From the NCBI GenBank assembly GCA_945965245.1, contig CAMFNC010000110.1, positions 1 through 33,291 on the forward strand: a stretch of 33,291 nucleotides of DNA, in the 5' to 3' direction. Origin of the DNA: an uncultured Porphyromonas sp. Lineage in GTDB: Bacteria > Bacteroidota > Bacteroidia > Bacteroidales > Porphyromonadaceae. Of this stretch, positions 7,416 to 17,324 are shown piece after piece. The first letter of the stretch is position 1. Each line of letters starts with the position of its first letter. Both the position numbers and the translations under genes were made by a program. Below the pieces are notes generated by a model that was given only the letters and a program-made list of their open reading frames with translations, searched no databases and had not been told where the DNA came from.

Positions 7416-8956
7416 AAAAGCACGCCGCCAAAGATTTTTCAGACTTCCGGCGCATGAGTCCGGAGGCCATTGTAATATTATTTCTACACCACATTCGCAC
7501 GCTTTTCAATCATTTTTGGGGTGTATTTATCCTGATGTTTTTTTCTCGTTGGAAAGGGCTGCATATATTTCTTTATTCGGTATTAGTCATCATAACCTTG
7601 GCTGTCATATTGACATTTGGCAAGTATCTATTCACACGATTTTGCATCCAAGGCAGCCTCTTATATATTCGTGGAGGCTGGCTGGGTAGGCATAACGATA
7701 CCATTCCGCTGGACAAGGTGTATGCCCTGCGCACCAAGCGCGGTTTCTTTTACCAAATGGTGGACATGGTGAGCGTATCATTCGACACTCTCGCCACACA
7801 ATCCACAGAGGTGGAACTGATACTGACGGAAGAGGACTTGGCGTTGCTGATAGAAACCATCTACCGGCAAACCGGGCATCGCATAGCCGTAAAAGCACAA
7901 ACCAAGAAAACCGTCCGAGAGCAACAACCCGATTTGCAACCGCCAGCCGCCGAACAAGCCGAAATGGTGCAGTATAATCTGCAGCAGCTCATCATGGGAG
8001 CCGTGACCCAAAATCATTTAAAAGGCGTGGGACTGGTGGCAGCCCTGCTCTTTTCGGTTTTACAAGATTTAGACAATGTATTTTTCGACCTCAAAAAGCA
8101 TATCAACCGGTTGGACGAAACCATGACGGGCATCGAATATTCATGGATGGGTGTATTGGTTGTTTTTGTACTCTTTTACCTCGGCACGCTGATGATATGG
8201 GTGATTTATGTGGTGGTCAAAGAATACGGACTAACCTTGAGTATCTCCCCCGACGCATTGGGTTACGAAGCAGGTATGCTTACACATAAGGCGGTCAGCA
8301 TTCGTAAAAACAAAATCGTGGGTATCACGCTGAAAGAAAATCCGGTGGAGAAGCGATTGGGACTCTGCACCCTGCGCATCGAACAAGCCGAGCAAGCCGT
8401 TGGTGCTGAAAAAGACAAGACATTCAAGAAATTTGCGTTATACGGATGGTACCACCGGAATTTGATTTTGGATTGGTGGCAGCAGGATTTGCAGCTATCG
8501 GACATCCAACCTCTTCGTTCGGGTATCGGTTTGTTTTGGTACGAAGTCATGATGCAGATGCTTATCATCATTCCGATTACCGTTATCATCATGCTGGCTC
8601 TGCCACTTTGGAGCGGCATCATACTGATAGCATTGGCTCTGGCATACAGCGTGGCCAGCGGCATACTGCGAATGCGACATAGCGGCATGGCACTATCCGC
8701 AAAACAACTAATCGTATACAGCGGCATATGGGCCAGAAAATGCACTCTGCTACCCATAGACAAAGTGGAAGGCGTAGTGCTCTGTCAGAGCTTCATTCAG
8801 CGCAGAAGCCGGCGTGCATCCCTTGTGCTCCTTTCCATGGGACAGTCTTACCGGGTGCGCAGCCTGCCTCATGCCGATGCGGCTCATCTGCGCGACCTGG
8901 TGCTTTATCGCATTGAGTCCAAACGCCCTCAGTCAGTCGGCCAGCAAATCGCATAA
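7412..8956 (+). CDS. PH-domain membrane protein with repeated bPH2 units (YdbT-like)
   Basis: A 514-residue partner of the preceding protein. It has paired membrane spans near residues 30-70, about 205-275 and about 370-415. Each pair is followed by a bPH2-type segment, with the motif variants IPLDKVYALRTKRGFF, IRKNKIVGITLKE and LPIDKVEGVVL. This repeated layout is that of YdbT-family proteins. The start overlaps the previous stop by 4 bp. The last 24 bp overlap the 3' end of the convergent deacylase gene, so no dedicated terminator is visible between them. Function is unknown beyond membrane location. Confidence 0.85.
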   Translation: MKKHAAKDFSDFRRMSPEAIVILFLHHIRTLFNHFWGVFILMFFSRWKGLHIFLYSVLVIITLAVILTFGKYLFTRFCIQGSLLYIRGGWLGRHNDTIPLDKVYALRTKRGFFYQMVDMVSVSFDTLATQSTEVELILTEEDLALLIETIYRQTGHRIAVKAQTKKTVREQQPDLQPPAAEQAEMVQYNLQQLIMGAVTQNHLKGVGLVAALLFSVLQDLDNVFFDLKKHINRLDETMTGIEYSWMGVLVVFVLFYLGTLMIWVIYVVVKEYGLTLSISPDALGYEAGMLTHKAVSIRKNKIVGITLKENPVEKRLGLCTLRIEQAEQAVGAEKDKTFKKFALYGWYHRNLILDWWQQDLQLSDIQPLRSGIGLFWYEVMMQMLIIIPITVIIMLALPLWSGIILIALALAYSVASGILRMRHSGMALSAKQLIVYSGIWARKCTLLPIDKVEGVVLCQSFIQRRSRRASLVLLSMGQSYRVRSLPHADAAHLRDLVLYRIESKRPQSVGQQIA

Positions 8957-9421
8957 GAAGGCATTCGCCACATAACCCACCAAATCCTGAGGCGCAATGC
9001 AGAGTTGCAGCCCACGCACACCGGCACTCACATAAATCAGGTCATAATCCATGAGTGTGGCATGAAAATAAGTGGGAAACGGTTTCTTCATCCCGATGGG
9101 GCAACAGCCACCCCGGATATAGCCCGTAAGTGGCAATAAGTCTTTCTGTGCTATCAAATTGGCTTTTTTATTGCCCGACACCTTGGCTGCCTTTTTCAGG
9201 TCCACCTCTTCCGCCCCTGGTATCACACAGACAAAGTGCCCGGTGCGGTCGCCTTGCAACACCAAAGTTTTGAATACCCGGCAGATGTCTTTGCCCAAAC
9301 TCTCTGCCACATGTTCGGCAGAGAGGTCTTTTTCGTCTACCTCATACGGCACCAGCGTATAGGATACACGGGCGGCATCCAATAGACGCGCCACATTGCT
9401 TTTTGTCGCTTTCTTGCTCAT
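8933..9421 (-). CDS. ybaK: Cys-tRNA(Pro)/Cys-tRNA(Cys) deacylase, YbaK type
   Basis: A trans-editing enzyme that hydrolyses mischarged Cys-tRNA(Pro), protecting translation accuracy. The 162-residue protein is a single YbaK/INS-like domain. It shows the conserved FKTLVLQGD segment, the VIPGAEEVDLKKAA block (with the lysine of LKKAA in the active-site region), and the glycine-rich GYIRGGCCPIGMKK loop typical of YbaK. It starts 6 bp after the end of the DUF4476-type gene and is probably cotranscribed with it. It converges with and slightly overlaps the PH-domain gene. Confidence 0.93.
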   Translation of the reverse strand: MSKKATKSNVARLLDAARVSYTLVPYEVDEKDLSAEHVAESLGKDICRVFKTLVLQGDRTGHFVCVIPGAEEVDLKKAAKVSGNKKANLIAQKDLLPLTGYIRGGCCPIGMKKPFPTYFHATLMDYDLIYVSAGVRGLQLCIAPQDLVGYVANAFLCDLLAD

Positions 9422-9427
9422 CGTGAT

Positions 9428-10156
9428 TCAGTATCGCCTGCCACTTTTCTCATAACGCGCTTCCTGCTCGCTGCGGAGCTTTTCCGTCACTTCATCACGA
9501 GTGGAGAGAAAAGAAAATACATCCCGTATATTGGCACAATTTTCTATATCCAAAACATGAGGTGCCAGACGCAGAGCAATGATTTTCTTACAACTATCGA
9601 ACGAAGGCATCTTGCATAGATTTTTGAATTGCTCGGCAGTAATGCCGGCATTGCGCGACAATAACTGGAAAGCACGTTTGTAATCCGACTCGAAGGAACA
9701 GTGTCGCAGTTCATCCACCATCTCGGCGTATGTGTGGGGTGATATCGGATACAGCAAATCGTTCAAGCTATTGTATATCTTCCGGCCATCCATTCCCCAC
9801 GAATTATCGTAAGAGTCCCAATAATCGTCATAATCATACCCACGACCACGATAATGACCAGGCAACTCTTTCTCCATATCCAGAACCAGAATACCCGAAC
9901 CCGAATAATGCGTAAAATCTCTAAAGATGGTAACCATCCGACTGCCTCTGCCGTTATCGGCAGGTATATCCACCCGAATGCGGTATGTGCCCCAAGACCC
10001 GGAAATAAAACAACTGAATGTCAAATCACTAATCGGTTCGTCATTGAGATACACCACCATCGGGCGGCTCTTAATCCTCAGTGAAATACCGTTTACCTCT
10101 TGTGCCGATGCACCGATGCAGAGCATCAGTGCCATCATCCATAATATTTTTTTCAT
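9428..10156 (-). CDS. Secreted DUF4476-type protein
   Basis: The N-terminus is a clear signal peptide (MKKILWMMALMLCIGASAQ, cleavage probably after ASA). The next roughly 75 residues resemble a small beta domain. A Tyr/Asp/Gly-rich low-complexity stretch (YDYDDYWDSYDNSW, about residues 107-120) follows. The C-terminal 90-100 residues look like DUF4476, with a helical pattern including FKNLCKMPSFDSCKKIIALRLAPHV split over two helices. Function is unknown and the product is expected in the periplasm or outside. It is the first gene before the deacylase. A palindromic repeat array lies about 140 bp upstream. Confidence 0.7.
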   Translation of the reverse strand: MKKILWMMALMLCIGASAQEVNGISLRIKSRPMVVYLNDEPISDLTFSCFISGSWGTYRIRVDIPADNGRGSRMVTIFRDFTHYSGSGILVLDMEKELPGHYRGRGYDYDDYWDSYDNSWGMDGRKIYNSLNDLLYPISPHTYAEMVDELRHCSFESDYKRAFQLLSRNAGITAEQFKNLCKMPSFDSCKKIIALRLAPHVLDIENCANIRDVFSFLSTRDEVTEKLRSEQEARYEKSGRRY

Positions 10157-10294
10157 AACCCTATTTTTTTATTATATATCCTAAAATTACATTTCTTTTT
10201 TGAACATGGCTATCCACCAAAGAGATATGAAGCATTTTTCGGGCTTCACACACCTTCTTACCGAGGCGGATTTTGCCCGCGTGCAATACCTGCA

Positions 10295-10360
10295 AAAATT
10301 TTATGTATAAAACGATTTCATTTTATGCATATTTTTTTTGCAACTTATGCATATTTCAGC
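10295..10360 (-). repeat. Array of three 22-bp palindromic units (copy 2, inverted)
   Basis: Hexamers at 10303-10308 (ATGTAT), 10325-10330 (ATGCAT) and 10347-10352 (ATGCAT) have centres exactly 22 bp apart. Read on the minus strand, the last two units repeat copy 1 almost base for base (ATGCATAAAATGAAATCG, then TTTTATACATAAA). The array therefore has the reverse orientation and points at the DUF4476-type gene. It fills most of the 239-bp gap after sprA and could fold as RNA into a 10-bp hairpin followed by AAAATTTTT, so a role in ending the sprA transcript is also possible. Confidence 0.8.
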
Positions 10361-10395
10361 ATACATTACGCCGTTATATCGAGTGGGTATGCAAC

Positions 10396-13300
10396 TCATA
10401 GAAATTTTAGGCGGAGGCTTATGCCGTAATGCGAGTCGGTAACCGGAAAAGATTGGTCGGTGACCAGCGGACGGTTGTCGGTGCGGTCATAGAAAGCGCG
10501 CAGCGTGATGTGTTCGCTTAGGTCGTAATCAGCTGTCAGACGTATGTGTCGATGACGATTGCCCGCTGTGGCTCGGCTTTGGCTCGTGACCGGATTGCGC
10601 AGCAAGGTTTGGGTGGCCGCCTGACTGTATTCCATGCGCAGATACAAACCGCCATTGCCGGATTGGGCTTTTCGATCGGCATCGGCCATGCCCATGAAGG
10701 CAGCCCAATTGAATTGGGGCAGATGACTCCATCGGTAACCGGCTATCACTGCCCATTCGTCGGAGTACGACTCTATCAGTCTTGCCGTGGCGGTATGGAG
10801 CACCAATCCCCGACTCATGCGTCGCTGTGCGCTGAGTGTAAGCCCTTGTCGCAATGTTACTTCCAAGCCAATGAGTGGATAAAAGTGCTCTTGTAATGCA
10901 ATGGATGGGATGTGATGTTTTAGGGTGATAACGGGGCGATGTGCGGCATCGGGCGCAATGCCCAGCGGGCTGCCATCAATGGCTGTCCAGTCACGATGGG
11001 AGGTGTAATTGCCCACGGTATAGACACCCCGATAACTGTGAGTGAGTTCGATGCGGCTGAAGTAAGGGCTGAGGCAATGCCATGCACTCAATCCGGTATA
11101 AGTGACAGTCCAATTGGGCAGCATGGAGCGTAAGCCCGATAAGGCATTGAAGTTGATATGTTGGCTATCCCCCTGTCCGCGTATGTAAGCGGAGCGGAAA
11201 GCTGCCGCCAGTACTTCGGGGTTGTGGGTAGAGAAGGCTGCATCTTGGTGCTGAATGGGGCTGCCTATCCATGCCGTACCTTGCAGAAACGGAGCGGAGG
11301 GATAGACCGCCCCTTCCGTCATGGCGGTCAGTCGTTGGGCAATGATACCTTGTGCCTCCAGAAAATTTTGCCAAGCCGGGGTTCGATACGCTTCATCCAT
11401 CCGACCGTGACGGAAGAAACTCCTAAGCCCCACGGTGCTCATGCTCAGGAAACCGCCTTCGATATGAGGTATTCCGGCGGACATATACTGCACTTCGGTA
11501 CGCCGTGTGTGGGTATGGTGCATCTGTAGCGATATGTCCAAATGGGGAAGCGGATGCAGTGTGACATGAACATCCAACGTGCCTGTGTGGGCATAAGTGG
11601 CGGGAGCTATTCGCTCAGTTTGTGTGTTCAGCCACCCTCGCCGCACAGCCGTGCGGATGAAATGAGCATCCGTAAGCCCCAGAGCGAAGGGAATGCCGGG
11701 GGCAAAGCCGTTGCCATCGTGCGCCTGTCCGCCCAGAGGGGCTATTTCGGGCAGGAAGCCGGTGAGATACGTCTGGCGTGTATTGCTGTAATTGATTTGG
11801 ATGCGGCGGAGCATCAGAGCCAGATAGCGAAGGCGGTCGGTCGGGCTAATCTTCTCATTGGTGCCATCCATTCGACGGAAAAGGTTGGCAAAAGAGACTT
11901 TTCGGCGATAAAAGGTGAGGACATCGAGGGTCAGGTGTGTGTCTATATTTCTGGTTTGCGTCAGCCTATTGCCCAATGTCGTTTGGTCGGCAGGGGTGTA
12001 AGCTCCGCGCTCCCATTGATAGTAAGCCCGATAAGTGCCGGATCCTTGAATCCATTGTGTGGCGGTAAAGAAAGCGGTGGGCAACGTATAGGTCACCGAT
12101 AAGTTTTGGCGGTATTGCATGGGACTGCCTCCGCGACGGAGGCTCTGCATCACGCTATCGCGCCAGATGCGATAGCCGTCGGGTTCATAGTCCCGATGCT
12201 TTGTGCGGTACGGTTCGTGCACGATGGCATTCGTACCGCTTTGCCATTCGAGGCGCAAATCCGAGGTGACTTGCCAGCGCACATGCATTTCCCTATTCCA
12301 AAGAAAGCGGTGCAGATATTGCTGCATGGTTGCCGATCCTTGGGTGGTGGGTATCTGAAGATTGCGCAGCTGTCGCTCTTGATAAAACCGACGTATGTCT
12401 GTGCCCAAGTGGATGATTTCGGGCAGCAGGCGCACTTGGTAATTCGATAGAGTATGAGCGGGAGAGGAAAGATGACCAAATGGAAGCCAAGGATTGCGTT
12501 CGGGACGAAAATCGTAATATAGAGCCGCGCGCCGGTCGGACTGATGGTCTTGCTGCACTTCGGACGATACCTCGCGATGAGTATGGTGCGAATAGCTCCA
12601 TGAGAAGTTGGCCGGGTCGTATGGCATGGGCTTTTTGCCGGTAATGCCCACACGTACTCCGGTCAGTGAGAAGCCGGTAGATTGGCTGCCTGTTCCGGCC
12701 ACAGCTGTCGATAAATCTCGCTGTTTGACAGGACTTTGATTTAGAAGTAAATCCGGTTCCAGCGGATTATAGTGAGGCAGGGTTCGTTCGGTGTGCCACG
12801 TGACGTAGAGCGGGGCAGAGAGTTTGAAGCGTTCGGGCAACAAACGCCCCAGTTCCCATTGGGTGCTGATGTCCATGCGTCTGCGGTCTTCCCATTCGCG
12901 TTCGTGGAGGCGCTGGTCTATGGCTCCGAAACCGGCTGAATAATGAGCGCCATCTGCATGGATGGAACCGATGTCGGACAGCTTGATATCCATATTGGCA
13001 TGAGCCGCCCAACCGCCAGATTCATCATAGCCATCGGTGCGCAGTTCATTGACCCAGACTTCGGCCCTGCACACTTCGCCGCTGCGGTTGCGCACCCCAA
13101 TCATCAGTGTGCGCACATCGCTCAGTGTGGGGTGCCCCATTACGGATAAAGTGGCATTCCTATGTTCTTCATCGGTTTGACTGAACAGGCGGTGTGCATT
13201 TCCTGTTGCATCGCGCTTCGCTTTCAGGATAGGCAGTTGATTTAGCGGGATGTTCAGTAGATTGGCATAAGGCCATACGGCTTCGCGGTCTGCGATTAGT

Positions 13301-16300
13301 GCCGAACTGTACAGACCCGGCGGTGTAAATGTGAGCGGTTGGGAATATTCATAGAAGTTTTGCCGATAGTCTGTGCCCAGGCGAACGAAAACTTCCAAAT
13401 CGCCTTGCTGCAAATTGTCGGCCGATTCGGCATGAGTGTGGAGCTGCAAGCGGCGATAGCGGCGCAGATCATAGCTGCCCTCACGATAGATAGCCACAGC
13501 ATCTTGTGGGGCAAGGCATTGGATGGTGATGCTAAGCGATTGTTCGTTGGTTCGGATGGAACCGCCATGAACCGCATCTGTACTCTGCACGGCATCAGGA
13601 GGCAATACGTAATTGACCGGTCGGCGGTTGCTGTTTTCTTCCAGATTGACCGTGCCCACGGTAAATTTTGCCGGTACGGAGGGTGTGGTATTTTCGTTTT
13701 GGAGGGGAATGGTGTAGGGTCGCCACGTGCCTCGCACCAATCGGAATGAACCAAAACGCAAATGCACCGGATGATTGAACCCAGTGAGGCAGAGTCGCAT
13801 AAAACGGAGCGAACGGAAATTGCTCAGATTCCCCAAACGGCCGGTGTATTCGCGTATGGGGATGCGATACAGATACCAAGTGACCGCCTCGGTACGTCCA
13901 TTGGGCAGGAGCACCTGTGCCGTGCGGCTGTCTGCCACATAGCGACTGCCGGAGTGCATATTCTTGGGGTTCAGTGCAATGGCATATTCATAAAATTGCT
14001 CTTGGTCGGATAGTGTGTTGTCTTGGTTGATGTCTTCGCCATCGGGTAGCGATGTGGCGGCTACGGGTGATTCGGCAGTAGGGGTGGAGTTGCCTTCGGT
14101 ACCGTTGTAATATTTATAACGCTCGGTAATAGGCATTTGCATGCGGTCATATATTTCACTGCGGCAATGCACAAAATTATCGCCGGCAGGGTCTGTGAAG
14201 GGAGATAGAGGGGCTTGGCTCCAGCGATAAATTTGTTCGCTGCTTACTTTGCTGCGCAGTCGGTTCAGATAATCGGCATAGGTGGAAAAGTTCTTTTCTT
14301 CTTCCGATGTCAGACCATTCAGTCCCACATCCTGCCGACCGATGCTTGTGCCGGAAAGGTCAAAGCCTCTACCCACTACGGCATGACGCGGCACTCGCCC
14401 CCATACCGTTTCTTCGGCATCTTCGGCGTTGGTTAGTCCATTTTCATGAAACTTACGCCCATCCCGCAAAATATCTTCGGATAGATTGCCCAGTTGGAGG
14501 CGCAGCTCTCCCCCCTGAGATTGAGGTTGGTAGATAAAGGGGTCGAGAAGCCAAAACTCGATGTATTCGATGTTAGCTTCCTCAAAGTCGGTATGATGCA
14601 GTGCACGCATGATACCGCCCCAGTTTCGTTCCGGATTTATCAGTGAGCCGTCTGGTGCCAGCTCATCACTATTGAGGTTATAAGGGCCACGCTCGCCGGG
14701 ATAATAGCTGAGATTGAGTGTGTGCAGATAGTTCAAAGCCGTGAGTGAAAAATCGCGTCCGGGAAACAATTCGCGCATTTCCACCGCTCGGCTGTAATGG
14801 TTGCTGCGCAGGTCGGCATTGGCAGCCAGATAGGTGGGCATCCTGCCATTGGGGTTTTGTGTGAATACCGGGTCAATATGATACCACGAAAGTAAAGCCC
14901 GATGTGCACCATAATTCGTTTGATTGCTTTGTTTGGCTTCCGTGACCCACGCATCTGCCTGCGATATGCACCACGGTGTGGCACTGAGATACCAAGTGTG
15001 GGCATTGAGCAAATCTTCGTAGCCGCGGGCATTTTCAAAATCGTCTATGTATCCGTAGCTATTGCTCCGATTGCCGCCCCAATAATGTCCCGGATGCAAT
15101 CGAGCCAATTCGGCATCAAAGGATATGTACGATGGCTCCGATGCCTTGACCCAAGGAAGGGCATCCAGCCATTCTGTGAGGCGTTTGCTACTCCTGCGCC
15201 AATTTACGTTTACTCCCCACATGGTATTGCGCATGGCCTCTTCGCCCAAAGCCATTTTGGTGAGTGTGGGCGTTTCTCTCAAATGCATCCACGATGCTCC
15301 GATGTTCCATTCGGGAGTGATGGCATAGTTCAAATCAAATCCCATCAAAGTGCGTCGGCGTATGGGGTCGGCTTCTTGGTCTTCATACTGGATATCCACG
15401 GGAATGCCCGAAGCACGTAACTCTTCATTGATAATGCGTACTGCACCGGTGGCATAGTCCACTTCGTAGTCTATACCCTCTGCCAGCATCATGCCGCCGG
15501 CGCGAACGGACACGGAGCCTGTGCGCACGGAACCACCGCTTGGGCTACCGCCTCCTGCGCCCACATACGACCCGCGCAATAGGAAGCGGTTGCGCTCCGG
15601 CTGCTGTTGTGCCACGGTGTGAGTACTATCATATAGGGCATCGAAAATGTATGGAGTGGCGTGTTTGCCCAAGGCTTCGCGCACACCGCTGCGAAACGGT
15701 TCCACAGTCGGCAGTATAATCGTGCCCAGACGACTATTCACGGTGTAGCCTTCCAGATAATCGAATTGTCCATCGGGCAGTGCTTCGCCACGTTCATTCA
15801 GGCGGTCTGCTTGTAAGAGGCGTAGGATGGGTTGTTGCTCGCCGTTGGATAGATTGAAATAGGGGAGATAGATACCGGTGGAGTCGGGACGTGCCAGAAT
15901 ATTCAAGTCCAAATTGCCGGGTTGGAGGGTATTGCCACTTCCGATGGAATAGATGTTGCGCATCATGAGTCGGTAAGTAAGATCTTCGGCTGCCATTTCG
16001 GAGGGCTTGAGCAGAGCCAAAATCAGATTGTCTTCCGCTCCTCCTTTCCGCTCCGAAGCAAATTCGCCCACTTGATATGTCTGCCCTTGGTGAGTATATC
16101 GGTAAGCCACGGCAAGCACCTCATCAGGATCTAATCTGCGATGCAGCGACAGGTATCCGAGGGTGGGGTGTAGTGTGTATTCCTCTTCGGAGAGTTTGCG
16201 AGCATTTTCTATTCGTTCATAGCTGTGGTGCAGGGTGTAACGAGGCTGCAATAGAGCATCCACATTGTTCATTTGACGTATGTCGGGCAGTGCCTCGAGC

Positions 16301-17307
16301 TCTGCATATACCCCTCCAAGGGTGTTATCGGGCGGAATATCTGCCTCCATCCCCAGATTATCCACTGCCACGATGTTGCGAGCCTCTTCATATTGTCCCT
16401 GTTTATTGGTTACCCATACCTCGATGCGGTCTATGTGGTAGCCGCTGCCGAGGTTGGGCAGGGAGCGCATGGAACGGTCGAATCGGTTACGGAAAAAGTG
16501 CGCCAGAAAGAAGTGTCGTCGCTCATCATAGCGGTCAGCAGTGATTTCGAAAGTTATGCAGCTGCGGCCATGTATGGCTGTGCTGCGCCTAGTCTGCGTT
16601 TCGCTGCGACCCGCCACCCAATTGATTTGCAGCCGCCCCATCCGCATCAGTCCCGAAAATCCGATCAGCCCATCGGTACCGCCCACCAGACTGTTGCGCG
16701 AAAGCAGCCCCACACGCCCGAACTCGATGGAGCGTATTATCTCATCTTCCAGGCCGCGGTATGATAGTTTGAATCTACGGGCATCTTGCCGATAGGCTGC
16801 TTCGGTATTATAGTCCAAGCCGAAAATCAGTCGCCGACCCAATGTGCCATTGATTGATAAGCGGATGTCCTGTTCCACATCGAAATAACTATGTTGTCTG
16901 TATTGTTCCTGAAAAGTCGGGCTTTGAGTATTATTGGAGCGGCGGCCTGCCGAGAGTTCGGCATATCCATTGACGTTCAATCGCAGCATTCCGGACGAAA
17001 AAGTGGTATGATTATCGGGAATAATCGCTCGCGGAGAAATATTTTCGGTGCTGTCGGGCAGGCCGATGGGTTCACCTCGCAAGTAACGGAGATATTGTGT
17101 GGGGGAGAGTACAAGTGGACGTCCAATGGGACGACCGTAGAGCGTATAGATTAGTCGGTAACACCCCTTGTCTGCATCATAATCTGTTTGGATGCCGTAG
17201 CGTTTGGATGCTCGACTTTGTGCATGAAGTCTGCCTCCCGCAGTTTCTGCGCCCCATAGACCGCAGAGCATCCACAGAGCGAACAGTATGCCAAGGTGGA
17301 GTTTCAT
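10396..17307 (-). CDS. sprA: SprA/Sov, outer-membrane translocon of type IX secretion
   Basis: A giant 2303-residue outer-membrane protein that forms the protein-conducting barrel of the type IX secretion system (Sov in Porphyromonas gingivalis). A signal peptide (about residues 1-29, ending RLHAQ) is followed by the SprA N-terminal segment with YLRYLRGEPIGLP. Repeated SprA-type blocks follow, including the family phrase GIDYEVDYATGAVRI, and the C-terminal third is a dense run of beta-strand-like segments ending SLRLKFL. The length is slightly below the 2400-2500 typical of flavobacterial SprA but normal for Bacteroidales. The frame is intact over 6.9 kb. The ATG at 17307 lies 17 bp after the ruvA stop, so sprA is the distal gene of the pyrH operon. 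Confidence 0.95.
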   Translation of the reverse strand: MKLHLGILFALWMLCGLWGAETAGGRLHAQSRASKRYGIQTDYDADKGCYRLIYTLYGRPIGRPLVLSPTQYLRYLRGEPIGLPDSTENISPRAIIPDNHTTFSSGMLRLNVNGYAELSAGRRSNNTQSPTFQEQYRQHSYFDVEQDIRLSINGTLGRRLIFGLDYNTEAAYRQDARRFKLSYRGLEDEIIRSIEFGRVGLLSRNSLVGGTDGLIGFSGLMRMGRLQINWVAGRSETQTRRSTAIHGRSCITFEITADRYDERRHFFLAHFFRNRFDRSMRSLPNLGSGYHIDRIEVWVTNKQGQYEEARNIVAVDNLGMEADIPPDNTLGGVYAELEALPDIRQMNNVDALLQPRYTLHHSYERIENARKLSEEEYTLHPTLGYLSLHRRLDPDEVLAVAYRYTHQGQTYQVGEFASERKGGAEDNLILALLKPSEMAAEDLTYRLMMRNIYSIGSGNTLQPGNLDLNILARPDSTGIYLPYFNLSNGEQQPILRLLQADRLNERGEALPDGQFDYLEGYTVNSRLGTIILPTVEPFRSGVREALGKHATPYIFDALYDSTHTVAQQQPERNRFLLRGSYVGAGGGSPSGGSVRTGSVSVRAGGMMLAEGIDYEVDYATGAVRIINEELRASGIPVDIQYEDQEADPIRRRTLMGFDLNYAITPEWNIGASWMHLRETPTLTKMALGEEAMRNTMWGVNVNWRRSSKRLTEWLDALPWVKASEPSYISFDAELARLHPGHYWGGNRSNSYGYIDDFENARGYEDLLNAHTWYLSATPWCISQADAWVTEAKQSNQTNYGAHRALLSWYHIDPVFTQNPNGRMPTYLAANADLRSNHYSRAVEMRELFPGRDFSLTALNYLHTLNLSYYPGERGPYNLNSDELAPDGSLINPERNWGGIMRALHHTDFEEANIEYIEFWLLDPFIYQPQSQGGELRLQLGNLSEDILRDGRKFHENGLTNAEDAEETVWGRVPRHAVVGRGFDLSGTSIGRQDVGLNGLTSEEEKNFSTYADYLNRLRSKVSSEQIYRWSQAPLSPFTDPAGDNFVHCRSEIYDRMQMPITERYKYYNGTEGNSTPTAESPVAATSLPDGEDINQDNTLSDQEQFYEYAIALNPKNMHSGSRYVADSRTAQVLLPNGRTEAVTWYLYRIPIREYTGRLGNLSNFRSLRFMRLCLTGFNHPVHLRFGSFRLVRGTWRPYTIPLQNENTTPSVPAKFTVGTVNLEENSNRRPVNYVLPPDAVQSTDAVHGGSIRTNEQSLSITIQCLAPQDAVAIYREGSYDLRRYRRLQLHTHAESADNLQQGDLEVFVRLGTDYRQNFYEYSQPLTFTPPGLYSSALIADREAVWPYANLLNIPLNQLPILKAKRDATGNAHRLFSQTDEEHRNATLSVMGHPTLSDVRTLMIGVRNRSGEVCRAEVWVNELRTDGYDESGGWAAHANMDIKLSDIGSIHADGAHYSAGFGAIDQRLHEREWEDRRRMDISTQWELGRLLPERFKLSAPLYVTWHTERTLPHYNPLEPDLLLNQSPVKQRDLSTAVAGTGSQSTGFSLTGVRVGITGKKPMPYDPANFSWSYSHHTHREVSSEVQQDHQSDRRAALYYDFRPERNPWLPFGHLSSPAHTLSNYQVRLLPEIIHLGTDIRRFYQERQLRNLQIPTTQGSATMQQYLHRFLWNREMHVRWQVTSDLRLEWQSGTNAIVHEPYRTKHRDYEPDGYRIWRDSVMQSLRRGGSPMQYRQNLSVTYTLPTAFFTATQWIQGSGTYRAYYQWERGAYTPADQTTLGNRLTQTRNIDTHLTLDVLTFYRRKVSFANLFRRMDGTNEKISPTDRLRYLALMLRRIQINYSNTRQTYLTGFLPEIAPLGGQAHDGNGFAPGIPFALGLTDAHFIRTAVRRGWLNTQTERIAPATYAHTGTLDVHVTLHPLPHLDISLQMHHTHTRRTEVQYMSAGIPHIEGGFLSMSTVGLRSFFRHGRMDEAYRTPAWQNFLEAQGIIAQRLTAMTEGAVYPSAPFLQGTAWIGSPIQHQDAAFSTHNPEVLAAAFRSAYIRGQGDSQHINFNALSGLRSMLPNWTVTYTGLSAWHCLSPYFSRIELTHSYRGVYTVGNYTSHRDWTAIDGSPLGIAPDAAHRPVITLKHHIPSIALQEHFYPLIGLEVTLRQGLTLSAQRRMSRGLVLHTATARLIESYSDEWAVIAGYRWSHLPQFNWAAFMGMADADRKAQSGNGGLYLRMEYSQAATQTLLRNPVTSQSRATAGNRHRHIRLTADYDLSEHITLRAFYDRTDNRPLVTDQSFPVTDSHYGISLRLKFL

Positions 17308-17324
17308 GGGGCATTGGATTATGG

